From contig NZ_CP192735.1 of NCBI RefSeq assembly GCF_050749815.1, forward strand, positions 3,906,001 to 3,970,000: a stretch of DNA of 64,000 nt, read 5' to 3'. The position numbers and the translations under genes are program-made. Position 1 is the first letter of the stretch. The number at the start of each line of letters is the position of its first letter. The notes beneath the pieces were generated by a model. That model saw only the letters and a list, made by a program, of their open reading frames with translations. It did not search any database and was not told the DNA's origin. This document shows, one piece after another, positions 50,928-59,684 of this stretch. This DNA is from Dyella_A sp050749815 (lineage in GTDB: Bacteria; Pseudomonadota; Gammaproteobacteria; Xanthomonadales; Rhodanobacteraceae).

Positions 50928-52241
50928 GTGACTCCACTCCCCCAGGCCGTCGCGAGCGAGCGTCGTGCCGCCGCCCTGTCCGCTGCGGCGTTCTTTTTCG
51001 TACTGACCTCGTACTACATCATGCGGCCGGTACGCGATCAGCTGAGCGGCGCGGTGGGCTCGTCGCAGCTGCCGTTGTTCTACCTCGGCACGTTCATTGC
51101 CATGGTGGTGCTGACTCCGGTATTCGGCGCGATGGTGGCGCGCTTTCCCCGCCGCCGCCTGCTCGGCTGGAGCTACTGCTTCTTCATCGCCTGCCTGATT
51201 GCCTTCGTGCCTGCTTTCCTGGCGCAGGAGCGCATCGGCGCGCGCGAACTGGGTGTGGTGTTCTTCGTCTGGGTCAGCGTGTTCAACCTGTTCGTGGTGT
51301 CGCTGTTCTGGAGCTTCATGGCGGACATCTTCGACAGCGCGCAGGCGCGGCGGACATTCCCGCTGATCGCGTTGGGCGGCATGGCCGGCGCCGTATTCGG
51401 GCCGATGGTGACCAGCCTGCTGGTCGGGCTGCTGGGCGTAGCGCCGCTGCTGGTGGTGTCGGCGCTGATGCTCGCTGCGGCGCTGGTGCTGTTGCTACGT
51501 CTGTCCACGCACGATGCCGCCGGACGCCCGTCGCGCAACGAGGAGGCCATCGGCGGTTCGCTGTGGGCGGGCGTGCTTGAGCTGTGGTCGCGGCCGTTCC
51601 TGCGCTACATGGCGATCCTCATGTTGCTGGGCGATGGCATCGGTACGCTCGCCTACGCGCTGGTGGCCGACTACGCCAAGTCTCATCTGGCCACCAGCGA
51701 ACTGCGCACCGCGTTCTATGCCCATCTGGATCTGGCGGTGAACGGGCTCGGCGCGCTGCTGCAACTGACGGCGACGCGCTGGCTGCTCACGCGCTGGGGC
51801 GCCGGCTGGGGGCTGGTGCTGCCGGCACTGGTGAATGTGGTGCTGCTGGCGGTGGTGATGATCGGTGGCCAAGGCAGCCTGGCGCTGGCCGGCGCCACGG
51901 TGCCCCTGGTGGCGATGATGCTGGCGGTGAGCCGCGGCTTTGCCTACGGCATGACCAAGCCCGCCAGCGACGCGCTGTATACGCGTGTGCCGCGCGAGAC
52001 GCGATACAAAAGCAAGAACTTCATTGAGACCACGGTCTGGCGCTTTGGCGATCTGGTGGTCACCAGCGGTGTCAGCGTGCTGGGCACGGCGGGCATTGGC
52101 GTGGGCGGCATGGCGCTGATCGGTGTGATGGTGTCGACCGTGGCGACTTGGGTGGCGCGCCGCGCCGGGCAGTCGCCGGATCTGTTGCCCGATGTTCCCG
52201 CCGCCGTGCCGGACGAACCCGTCGACCCGCACGCTCGCTAG
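50928..52241 (+). CDS. MFS-type transporter of the ATP/ADP antiporter-like family
   Basis: A polytopic inner-membrane protein (about 437 aa, 12 predicted helices). The beginning AAFFFVLTSYYIMRPVRDQL is characteristic of the bacterial branch annotated as AAA (ATP:ADP antiporter) family, followed by FNLFVVSLFWSFMADIFDSA, RRTFPLIALGGMAGAVFGPM and, late, RETRYKSKNFIETTVWRFGD. Substrate in free-living bacteria is not established. Start GTG 50928 is preferred over a TTG at 50901; neither has a strong Shine-Dalgarno. Confidence 0.8.
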   Translation: MTPLPQAVASERRAAALSAAAFFFVLTSYYIMRPVRDQLSGAVGSSQLPLFYLGTFIAMVVLTPVFGAMVARFPRRRLLGWSYCFFIACLIAFVPAFLAQERIGARELGVVFFVWVSVFNLFVVSLFWSFMADIFDSAQARRTFPLIALGGMAGAVFGPMVTSLLVGLLGVAPLLVVSALMLAAALVLLLRLSTHDAAGRPSRNEEAIGGSLWAGVLELWSRPFLRYMAILMLLGDGIGTLAYALVADYAKSHLATSELRTAFYAHLDLAVNGLGALLQLTATRWLLTRWGAGWGLVLPALVNVVLLAVVMIGGQGSLALAGATVPLVAMMLAVSRGFAYGMTKPASDALYTRVPRETRYKSKNFIETTVWRFGDLVVTSGVSVLGTAGIGVGGMALIGVMVSTVATWVARRAGQSPDLLPDVPAAVPDEPVDPHAR

Positions 52242-52259
52242 AAAACAGCGCGATCGCGC

Positions 52260-52688
52260 TCAGCTGGTGATGTACCGCTGCAGCTGCTCGATCTGCTCGG
52301 CCTGCTCGTCGATCACGGCCTTCACCAGGTCGCCGATCGAGATCACACCCACCACGGCGTTGCCTTCGACCACCGGCAGGTGGCGGATACGGCTGTGCGT
52401 GCACAGGCGCATGCATTCGAGTACTTCGGTGTCCGGCCCCACGGTGACGGGCGGCGCGCTCATGATCTCGGACACCGGGGTCCCCCCGGACGACCTGCCC
52501 TGCAGGATCACCTTGCGCGCGTAGTCCCGCTCCGAGACGATGCCCACCAGCTGCTCGCCACGCATCACCAGCAGCGCGCCGATCCGGCGCTCGGCCATCA
52601 GGCGGATGGCTTCCAGCACGGCCGTGTCGGGCGCGACCGCATGCACGGCGTTGCCCTTGATCTCGAGCAGATGCTTGACCTGATTCAT
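52260..52688 (-). CDS. Stand-alone CBS-domain protein
   Basis: A 142-aa cytoplasmic protein made of two CBS motifs (Bateman pair): VAPDTAVLEAIRLMAERRIG...GIVSERDYARKVIL and VGPDTEVLECMRLCTHSRIR...GVISIGDLVKAVID, joined by TPVSEIMSAPPVT. Such proteins bind adenine nucleotides and act as sensors; partner unknown. Convergent with the transporter gene, 18 bp away, and followed by nothing on its own strand. Confidence 0.9.
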   Translation of the reverse strand: MNQVKHLLEIKGNAVHAVAPDTAVLEAIRLMAERRIGALLVMRGEQLVGIVSERDYARKVILQGRSSGGTPVSEIMSAPPVTVGPDTEVLECMRLCTHSRIRHLPVVEGNAVVGVISIGDLVKAVIDEQAEQIEQLQRYITS

Positions 52689-52774
52689 GACCGCCTCCCG
52701 CGCGTGGACCCTGCAACGAGTCTAGCGCCGTGGCCGGTCGGGCGGTGTTGCCGCAGTGTGAACCGTGGTGCCGG

Positions 52775-53704
52775 TCACGAACCGTTGCGGCGGCGCTCGG
52801 CAATGAAATACAGCGGCCGCTGCTTGCTCTCGGCGTAGTTACGGCCCAGGTATTCGCCGATCACGCCCAGTGCCAGCAACTGCACGCCGCCGAGGAACAG
52901 GATCACTACCATCAGCGTGGGATAGCCGCGCACCGGGTCACCCCACAAAAGCGCCTTGGCCATCACCCACAGGCCGTAGACGAAGGCGAACGCCGCCGCG
53001 CCCAGCCCCACCCAGGTGGCCAGCCGCAGCGGCGCGGTGGAGAACGAGGTGATGCCCTCGACCGCCAGCTGGCTCAGCCGCCAGTAATTCCATTTCGTGT
53101 CGCCGGCGAAGCGCGGATCGCGTTCGTAGCGGATCGAGGTCTGCCGATAGCCAATCCAGGCGAACAACCCCTTCATGAAGCGCTGGCGCTCGCGCAGCTG
53201 GCCCAAGGCATCGAGCGCGCGGCGCGACAGCAGGCGGAAATCGCCGGTGTCGCGCGGCAGCGGAGTGTCCGACAGCCGCTCCATCACCCGGTAGAACGCC
53301 GCGGCGGTGAAGCGCTTGAGCGCACTCTCGCCGGCGCGGGCGCTGCGCGTGGCATAGACCACGTCGTAGCCCGCCTGCCACGGCTCAATCAGCGCGGGGA
53401 TCAGCTCGGGCGGGTCCTGCAGGTCCGCATCGATCACCACGGCCGCGCCTTCGCTCACCGCGTCGAGCCCGGCGGTGAGGGCCGCCTCCTTGCCGAAATT
53501 GCGCGACAGCCGCAGGCCGGCCACGCGCGCGTCGGTGCAGTGGCGGACGATCCGCTCCCAGGTGTCGTCCTGGCTGCCGTCGTCCACGTACAGCACGTGG
53601 GTGTCGACGGCGAGGCCGTCGACCACGGCTAGCAGTCGCGCGTGGAAATCGTCCAGGACGCTCGCTTCGTTATAGGCGGGAACGACGATGGTCAGCTGGG
53701 GCAT
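52775..53704 (-). CDS. GtrB/YfdH-like polyprenyl-phosphate glycosyltransferase
   Basis: Family 2 glycosyltransferase with a C-terminal membrane anchor (309 aa): LTIVVPAYNEASVLDDFHAR, THVLYVDDGSQDDTWERIV, LRLSRNFGKEAALTAGLDAV, VVIDADLQDPPELI, then two helices (LATWVGLGAAAFAFVYGLWV; MVVILFLGGVQLLALGVIG) and EYLGRNYAESKQRPLYFIAE. Same family as the gene at 32524 but without GtrA or GT-C neighbours here; GC content matches the chromosome. Start ATG 53704; the longer frame upstream is a shadow. Confidence 0.88.
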   Translation of the reverse strand: MPQLTIVVPAYNEASVLDDFHARLLAVVDGLAVDTHVLYVDDGSQDDTWERIVRHCTDARVAGLRLSRNFGKEAALTAGLDAVSEGAAVVIDADLQDPPELIPALIEPWQAGYDVVYATRSARAGESALKRFTAAAFYRVMERLSDTPLPRDTGDFRLLSRRALDALGQLRERQRFMKGLFAWIGYRQTSIRYERDPRFAGDTKWNYWRLSQLAVEGITSFSTAPLRLATWVGLGAAAFAFVYGLWVMAKALLWGDPVRGYPTLMVVILFLGGVQLLALGVIGEYLGRNYAESKQRPLYFIAERRRNGS

Positions 53705-53762
53705 GGGGTATGACCGTGACGTGGACGAAAGCCTGCTGATGAGGGTGACGGGCGGAGCGCCT

Positions 53763-54500
53763 TCATCGACGACCGGTGCCGGCCGGCGGCGTGTCGCTTT
53801 CCAGATAGGGCGGGCCGCCGAGTCGCGCCATCTGGCGCTGGATCCAGTCCGCGCGGCGCAGCACGTAGGCGCTTGGCCGGTCCGCATGCATCCGCCGCGG
53901 GCTGGGCAGCACGGCGGCCAGTCGCGCCGCCTGGGCCGGGCCGAGCCGAGCCGGCGGCACGTGGAAGTAGGCATCGCTGGCAGCGCCCACGCCGTAGATG
54001 CCATCGCCGAGCTCGGCGATGTTCATGTACACCTCCAGGATGCGCTGCTTCGGCCAGGTGATTTCCAGCAACACCGTGAAGTACGCCTCCAGTCCCTTGC
54101 GCACGAAGCTGCGGCCGTTCCACAGGAACAGGTTCTTCGCCGTCTGCTGGCTGATCGTGCTGGCGCCGCGCAGGCGCTTGCCCTCGTCGGCGGCGTCCAG
54201 CGCGTCCTGGATCTGGTCGAAGTCGAAGCCGTGGTGAAACGGAAATTTCTGATCCTCGCCGGCCACCATCGCCAGCGGCACCCACGGCGACACCTGCGAC
54301 CACGGCACCCAGCGATGGTGCAGCTGGAAATCCTTCTCGCCATGCACCCAGGCACCGAGCTGGCGTTCCATCATCACCGCCGAGGTCCATGGCGGCACGA
54401 ACCGCAGCACCAGCACGAACAGCCAGCTCAGAGCGATCCAGCTCAGGGCGAGCAGGCCGATCCAGCGCAGCAGGCGGGACAGTCGAAAGCGTGGGTGCAT
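53763..54500 (-). CDS. mtgA: Monofunctional biosynthetic peptidoglycan transglycosylase
   Basis: Polymerises lipid II into glycan strands at the periplasmic face (245 aa, GT51). One N-terminal membrane anchor (WIGLLALSWIALSWLFVLVL), catalytic motif VAGEDQKFPFHHGFDFDQIQ with the Glu, KRLRGASTISQQTAKNLFLW, and KQRILEVYMNIAELGDGIYG, GVGAASDAYF. Start ATG 54500; a TATACT on the minus strand 28 bases upstream is a good -10 box. Divergent from hslO across 110 bp. Confidence 0.94.
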   Translation of the reverse strand: MHPRFRLSRLLRWIGLLALSWIALSWLFVLVLRFVPPWTSAVMMERQLGAWVHGEKDFQLHHRWVPWSQVSPWVPLAMVAGEDQKFPFHHGFDFDQIQDALDAADEGKRLRGASTISQQTAKNLFLWNGRSFVRKGLEAYFTVLLEITWPKQRILEVYMNIAELGDGIYGVGAASDAYFHVPPARLGPAQAARLAAVLPSPRRMHADRPSAYVLRRADWIQRQMARLGGPPYLESDTPPAGTGRR

Positions 54501-54527
54501 GGCCAGGCGGCGAGCGGCAGAATCGCC

Positions 54528-54533
54528 AGTATA
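54528..54533 (-). promoter_or_regulatory. Probable -10 box of mtgA
   Basis: TATACT on the minus strand, 28 bases before the mtgA ATG; no clear -35 partner. Confidence 0.35.
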
Positions 54534-54610
54534 AGGGCGCCCGGCGATACCGTTGTGAGGCGCGAGCAACGCCCCCACATCGCGGGGTTGAACCGATTGC
54601 GAGGCTGCCT

Positions 54611-55510
54611 GTGGAAACCACCCTGGTCGAAGACGTATTGCACCGATTCCTGCTCGAGCGCGCCGGCGTGCGCGGCGTGCTGGTGCGCCTGGGCGCGGCG
54701 TGGCGCGAGGTGGCCGGTCGCGCCGACTACCCGCCGGCGCTGCGCGACCTGCTGGGCCAGTCGCTGGCCGCCAGCGCCTTGCTGACGGGCAACATCAAGC
54801 TCGACGGGGCGCTGTCGATCGAGCTCAAGAGTGCCGACGCGCTGCGCCTGCTGTTCACCGAATGCACCGATCGCGGTCGTCTGCGCGGCCTGGCGCGCTG
54901 GGCCGATCCGCTACCCGAGCCGCTCGCGCTGTCCTCCCTCGCCGGCGCGGTGATGGCCATCACCATCGGCCAGGCCGAGCGGGGCCAGCGCTACCAGGGC
55001 CTGGTCGACCTGCAGCATGCCGAGCTCGCACCGTCACTGGAGAATTACTTCGCCCAGTCCGAGCAATTGCCGGCGCGGATCCTGCTGGCCGCCGACGGCG
55101 AGCACGCGGTCGGCCTGATGTTGCAGCAGCTGCCGGGCGAAGGCGGTCACGACGCAGTGAATGACGACGATGCCTGGACGCGCATCGAACACCTCACCGC
55201 CACGCTGGGCGCGGCCGAGATGCTCGCGACGGCCCCCGAGCAGCTGCTGTTCCGGCTGTACCACGAAGAGGAAGTGCGGCTGTTCGAACCGCGCCCGCTG
55301 GCGTTCGGCTGCAGCTGCACGCGCGAGCGCGTCTCGGCGATGCTGCGTGCGCTGGGGCGTGAAGAGGTGGAGGCCGCTTTGGCCGCCCGCGATGGCGAGA
55401 TCGAGGTGATCTGCGAGTTCTGCGCGCAGCGCTACACCTTCGATCCGATCGACGCGGAGCACCTGCTGCGCGACGCCGGCAGCGCCGACGCGCCCACGAC
55501 CGCGCAGTAA
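54611..55510 (+). CDS. hslO: Redox-activated chaperone Hsp33
   Basis: Cytoplasmic holdase switched on by oxidation and unfolding (299 aa). N-terminal core RGVLVRLGAAWREVAGRADY, LLTGNIKLDGALSIELKS, the linker SLENYFAQSEQLPARILLAA, and the C-terminal zinc switch with CSC (about 236-238) and CEFC (about 268-271), all four cysteines present. GTG start at 54611 is preceded by GAGG at a six-base spacing; no suitable ATG lies nearby. Confidence 0.94.
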   Translation: METTLVEDVLHRFLLERAGVRGVLVRLGAAWREVAGRADYPPALRDLLGQSLAASALLTGNIKLDGALSIELKSADALRLLFTECTDRGRLRGLARWADPLPEPLALSSLAGAVMAITIGQAERGQRYQGLVDLQHAELAPSLENYFAQSEQLPARILLAADGEHAVGLMLQQLPGEGGHDAVNDDDAWTRIEHLTATLGAAEMLATAPEQLLFRLYHEEEVRLFEPRPLAFGCSCTRERVSAMLRALGREEVEAALAARDGEIEVICEFCAQRYTFDPIDAEHLLRDAGSADAPTTAQ

Positions 55511-55540
55511 GCCAGCGTGGCATGCGGCCGGCCGATCGGG

Positions 55541-58489
55541 TTATCCGATCGCCGGTAGCAGGTGCGTGGGAGCGTTCGGGCCCAGCCACTCGCTGGCGGG
55601 TCGGGCGGTGGAGAACAGGAAGCCCTGCGCGTAGCGCGTGCCAATGCGCAGCAGCGCCTGGCGCTGGTAATCCTCCTCGATACCCTCGGCAATCACCTGC
55701 ATCTGCAGCGAGTCGGCGAGCACCTGGATACCGCGCACCACCGCCAGGCCCTGGTTGGCATCCAGCTGGGCCAGGTCCGAGGGCAGCTCGGTGATGAAGG
55801 AGCGGTCGATCTTCAGCGTCTGGATCGGGTACTGGTGCAGGTAGCTCAGCGAGGAGTAGCCGGTGCCGAAGTCGTCCAGCGAGATCATGATGCCGCGCTG
55901 GCGCAGGTTCTCCAGCATGCGCTTCACCTGCGGCGGATTCTCCAGCAGCGCACGCTCGGTCACCTCGATGCGGATGGCCTGCGCTGCCACGCCGTGGCGC
56001 TCCATGGCGGCGAGCAGTCGCTCGTCCAGGTCCGGCAGCCGGAAATGCCGGCCGGAAACGTTGATGCTGACGAAACCCTCGCCGCGCGTGAGCGCCGTGG
56101 TCTGGGCGAACACCTGCTCGAAGATCTGCCAGTCGATGGATTCCGAGCAGCCGCTTTCCTCGGCCACGATCAGGAAGTCGCCAGGCGTGAGCACACCGCG
56201 CTCGGGGTGGTTCCAGCGCAGCAGCGCCTCGAAGCCGACGATGCGGCCGTCCTCGATCGCCACCACCGGCTGGTAATACGGCACGAACTCGCTGCGTGAC
56301 AGCGCGCGGCGCAGGTCACCTTCCATCTCCAGCAGCGACAGCGCCTCGTGGCGCAGCCGGTCGTCGAACAGCGCGGCGCGGTGGCGGCCATCGTCCTTGG
56401 CGCTGTACATCGCCGCGTCCGCGTCGCGCAGCAGTTCTTCCGGCTGCTGGTAGTGCATCGAGGGCAGGGCGATACCGATCGAGGCGGAGGTGAAGATCTC
56501 CTTGATGCCGAGGCGGAACGGCACCTGCAGCTCGGCAATGATGCGCTCGGCGATCTGCAGCGGCATGTCGCCATCGGAGATGCCATCGAGCAGCACCGCA
56601 AATTCGTCGCCGCCCAGGCGCGCCACCAGGTCACGCGTCTTCAGGCAGGCGCGGATACGCCCGCCGACCTGGAACAGCAGGTCGTCGCCGACCAGGTGGC
56701 CGACCGAATCGTTGATGACCTTGAAGCGGTCCAGGTCGATGAACAGCACCGCGAAAAGTCGCTGCGGATCGGCCTTGTACTGGGCCAGCGCATGGTCGAG
56801 GCGCTGCAGCAGCAGGGTGCGGTTGGGCAGCCCGGTGAGCGAATCGTGCAGGGTCTCGTACTTCAGCCGGCGCTCGACGCGCTCGCGCTCGGCGATCTGC
56901 TCGCGCAGGTCGCGATTGGCCAGCGCCAGCGCGCGGGTGCGCTCGTCCACCCGGCGCTCCAGGCTGGCATAGGCCTGCTTGAGCGACTCGTTGGTGTGCT
57001 TGCGCTGCAGCGCGTTGGCGATGTGATAGCTGACGAAGGTGAGCAGTTCCTGGTCCCGCGCCGTATAGGTGTGCTCGGGCGTGTAGCTCTGCACCGCCAG
57101 CACGCCCATCACCCGCTCGTTCCACACCAGCGGTACGCCCAGCCAGCACACCGAGCGCGCGCCGAACTGGTTGATCTCGCCCAGCGCGACCAGCCGGTCG
57201 ATCTCCGCCGGATCGGCCAGCAGCGGCTTGCCATGGCGCAGCACGTATTCGGTGGCGCCGCGGCCGTGGCTGCGCGGCGGGCGCACGCTGTCCACCTCGT
57301 CCACGGAATAGGGGAAGGTGATCTGCTTGCCGTCGTCGTCAAGCAGCGCGATGTAGAAATTGCGCGCGTAGATCAGCCCGCTGATGATGCGATGCACCGC
57401 CGCGTAGAAGCCTTCCAGGCTCTCCGGTGCGCTGGCCATTTCGGCGATGCGGAACAGCGCCGCCTGCAGGCGTTCCCCGCGCTGACGCTGCAGCACCTGC
57501 TGGCGCAACACGCGATTGGCCTCGCGCAGCGCGGCGGTGCGGTCAGTGACGCGGCGCTCCAGCTCGGCATGTGCCGCGCGCCGTTCCAGCGCCGTTTGCA
57601 CGTGCTGGGCCACGTAGCTGAGCAGTTCGCGGTCGTTCTGGGTGTAGCGCGTGTCGTCGCGATAGCTCTGCATCACGATGCCGCCGACCACGCGCCCCTC
57701 GCGCAGCAGCGGCACGCCGAGCCAGTGCTCGCAGTTGGGGCCGATCGGCACCAGCCGCCCCTGCAGCAGCTGCGACACCTCGTCGATCGAGCCCATGATC
57801 GGCTGCCCGGCCTTGAGCAGGTTCCAGGTGAGGCTGTACTCGATGTCCTTCAGCGGCACGCTCTCGTCGGGCGGCGGCGGCTCGGCATCCATCGTGTCCA
57901 CGTAATACGGGAAGCGCACGCTGTCGGTGGCTTCGTCGTAGAGCACGATGTAGAAGTTCTCGGCGTACATCAGGCTGCCCACGATGCCGTGCAGCGCACG
58001 CATCATGTCGGGCATGTTGTGGTCGGCACCGGCCTGTTCGGCAATTGCGTAAAGCGCCCGCTGCAGGCGCTCGGCCAGCGCCAGGCGCGAGATCGCCTCG
58101 TACAGCCGCGCCGTTTCCGCCAACTGGCGCAGGCGCGAGGTAATGATGCGCCCCAGCCAGGCCAGCTCGACCTCCACCGGCGCGGGCATCGGCGGGATCG
58201 GACATTCCAGGGTGAGGGTGCGCAGGCCCTGCGGGTCGTCAGCCAGGTCGAGCTGGCGCAGCCCGGGGTCGGGCGTCCACACATCGCCATGCAGGCGCCA
58301 GCGCAGGCGGCCGGGAATGTTCAGACCGGCCAGCAGGCGCTCGCAGATGTCCATCACGCCGGCCGCGTCGGCGGCGGCAAAAAGCTGCTCGATGGCGCCG
58401 TGCAGCGCGAGGGGCCGGAGGCCGCTTCGATCGGCTCCGGGCGCGCTCTGGGTGGACGCAAAGCTCATCGAAATGGGTGAACCCGGCAT
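55541..58489 (-). CDS. GAF-GAF-GGDEF-EAL cyclic-di-GMP protein
   Basis: A 982-aa soluble signalling protein. Order: N-terminal region with VELAWLGRIITSRLRQLAET; GAF 1 (about 150-300; DMMRALHGIVGSLMYAENFY, CEHWLGVPLLREGRVVGG); coiled linker; GAF 2 (about 350-505; IISGLIYARNFYIALLDDDG, SVCWLGVPLVWNERVMGVLA); coiled linker; GGDEF (about 545-705; LFIDLDRFKVINDSVGHLVG, ARLGGDEFAVLL, intact catalytic motif, inhibitory RxxD site changed to KTRD); EAL (about 725-970; VGFEALLRWNHPERG, EVTERALLENP, SLDDFGTGYSSLSYLHQYPI, IAEGIE). Both catalytic motifs look intact. Two starts are possible (58489 or 58468); neither has a good ribosome site. Confidence 0.93.
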   Translation of the reverse strand: MPGSPISMSFASTQSAPGADRSGLRPLALHGAIEQLFAAADAAGVMDICERLLAGLNIPGRLRWRLHGDVWTPDPGLRQLDLADDPQGLRTLTLECPIPPMPAPVEVELAWLGRIITSRLRQLAETARLYEAISRLALAERLQRALYAIAEQAGADHNMPDMMRALHGIVGSLMYAENFYIVLYDEATDSVRFPYYVDTMDAEPPPPDESVPLKDIEYSLTWNLLKAGQPIMGSIDEVSQLLQGRLVPIGPNCEHWLGVPLLREGRVVGGIVMQSYRDDTRYTQNDRELLSYVAQHVQTALERRAAHAELERRVTDRTAALREANRVLRQQVLQRQRGERLQAALFRIAEMASAPESLEGFYAAVHRIISGLIYARNFYIALLDDDGKQITFPYSVDEVDSVRPPRSHGRGATEYVLRHGKPLLADPAEIDRLVALGEINQFGARSVCWLGVPLVWNERVMGVLAVQSYTPEHTYTARDQELLTFVSYHIANALQRKHTNESLKQAYASLERRVDERTRALALANRDLREQIAERERVERRLKYETLHDSLTGLPNRTLLLQRLDHALAQYKADPQRLFAVLFIDLDRFKVINDSVGHLVGDDLLFQVGGRIRACLKTRDLVARLGGDEFAVLLDGISDGDMPLQIAERIIAELQVPFRLGIKEIFTSASIGIALPSMHYQQPEELLRDADAAMYSAKDDGRHRAALFDDRLRHEALSLLEMEGDLRRALSRSEFVPYYQPVVAIEDGRIVGFEALLRWNHPERGVLTPGDFLIVAEESGCSESIDWQIFEQVFAQTTALTRGEGFVSINVSGRHFRLPDLDERLLAAMERHGVAAQAIRIEVTERALLENPPQVKRMLENLRQRGIMISLDDFGTGYSSLSYLHQYPIQTLKIDRSFITELPSDLAQLDANQGLAVVRGIQVLADSLQMQVIAEGIEEDYQRQALLRIGTRYAQGFLFSTARPASEWLGPNAPTHLLPAIG

Positions 58490-58661
58490 GAAGAAACAAC
58501 AGGCGGCCTTTATATCTCGCCAGCGGCCCTTTGTCGCCGGCCGTGGGCCGTTCCGGGCGGCGGGAACCCGGTCCCCTGGCGGGCAGTCCAAGCGGCGCCC
58601 TGGCCGCGGATTTTGTGCGCCAGGACGGCTTTGCAGGCTGTTAGTAAAACGTAAAGCGAGC

Positions 58662-58667
58662 TATACT
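58662..58667 (+). promoter_or_regulatory. Probable -10 box of the exported-protein gene
   Basis: TATACT, 39 bases before the ATG at 58707, within an A/T-richer stretch of an otherwise GC-rich gap; -35 is poor. Confidence 0.4.
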
Positions 58668-58706
58668 CCCGCCACGTTCCATCCACCGGATAGCCCTTTC
58701 GCCGCC

Positions 58707-59615
58707 ATGCGTCGCGCGCTTGCCCTTGTCATTACCGCCCTGCTGCCGCTTTCCGCGGCGGCCCAGGCGTGGATGGGCGATTCGCACGACATGGCCGCGC
58801 GCCTGCTGGCGCAGCAGCCCGACCAGATGGCCGAAGTGCAGCCGGGAGTGGCCGTGCCGCTCTGGCGCGGCGCGGATGGCCGCATGCTGATGCTGCGTGC
58901 AGACGAGCAGCCGGCGGGTGGCCTTGCCGCCGACACGCCCCTGACCTTCAGCGTGGTCGATGCGGGCAGCGTGCTTTCCAGCAACCTGCAGTACCGGCTG
59001 GGGCCATCGCTGCAGGCCCATGCGGGGGTTGTCGAGCATTCCTGGGGCAATGCGCCTTACCGCGTGCTCGGCAGTGAAGTGGGCGCCACCTACAGTGCCG
59101 GGCGCTACAGCCTGGGGCTGAGCGTCGGGGCGGACACTGCCAACGGCGCGGCGCGTCTGCCGCGCGTGCTTCCCGGCGCGCTGCCGGGGGTGAACGGGTT
59201 GTCTTCCTTCGGCAGCAGCGCGCAGCTCAACGCGCGTGGCCGTGTGGCGCTGGACAGCCGCAGCGGAATCGATCTCGGCGCCAGCGTGGGCCGCATCCAT
59301 CTGTTGCCCGGCAACCTGCTGGGCGTGGACATGCTCGACCAGAAGGCACTGAGCTTCGGCGTGGACCGCGGTCCGCTGAGCGGCAGCCTGGTGGGGCGCG
59401 TGATGCAGCCCTCGGCCGGCATTCCCGGTGCCTACAGCCCGGATCGCCGCTGGAGCAGCATCGATTTCGGCGTGACCTGGAAGCTTCCCTGGCAGGGCCA
59501 GCTGAGCGTGGGTGCGCAGAACCTGTGGTCGTCGGGAACGCCGTCCAATACGCCGGCCGGCCCCGAGCCGGACCAGTCGCGTACGCCGTACGTGCAGTAC
59601 CACCAGGACCTCTGA
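58707..59615 (+). CDS. Exported protein, probable outer-membrane beta-structure
   Basis: Not recognised. 302 aa with signal peptide MRRALALVITALLPLSAAAQ, then alternating hydrophobic/polar strands with regular glycines (NLQYRLGPSLQAHAGVVEH, VGATYSAGRYSLGLSVGADT, SSIDFGVTWKLPWQGQLSVG) and an ending in VQYHQDL, with an aromatic/hydrophobic last residue as in outer-membrane proteins. Probably a small beta-barrel or beta-rich surface protein. It has its own promoter-like box and a terminator, so appears to be a single-gene unit. Confidence 0.65.
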   Translation: MRRALALVITALLPLSAAAQAWMGDSHDMAARLLAQQPDQMAEVQPGVAVPLWRGADGRMLMLRADEQPAGGLAADTPLTFSVVDAGSVLSSNLQYRLGPSLQAHAGVVEHSWGNAPYRVLGSEVGATYSAGRYSLGLSVGADTANGAARLPRVLPGALPGVNGLSSFGSSAQLNARGRVALDSRSGIDLGASVGRIHLLPGNLLGVDMLDQKALSFGVDRGPLSGSLVGRVMQPSAGIPGAYSPDRRWSSIDFGVTWKLPWQGQLSVGAQNLWSSGTPSNTPAGPEPDQSRTPYVQYHQDL

Positions 59616-59634
59616 TTTCCGATCTGATCGAACA

Positions 59635-59664
59635 AAAACGCCGTCGCAAAAGCGACGGCGTTTT
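59635..59664. terminator. Bidirectional terminator
   Basis: Stem ACGCCGTCGC / GCGACGGCGT around AAAA, with AAAA on the left and TTTT on the right, between convergent genes. Confidence 0.85.
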
Positions 59665-59684
59665 CGTATACGGGTGTCTACCGC

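Noticed and set aside
49459..50931. 490-codon plus-strand frame opposite the GMC oxidoreductase
   Set aside because: Same cause; the minus strand carries a full GMC protein with FAD and catalytic motifs.
56348..58480. 710-codon open frame on the plus strand opposite the GGDEF-EAL gene
   Set aside because: Antisense shadow produced by high GC and codon bias of the real gene; the translation is compositionally skewed (His/Gln/Arg) with no domain.
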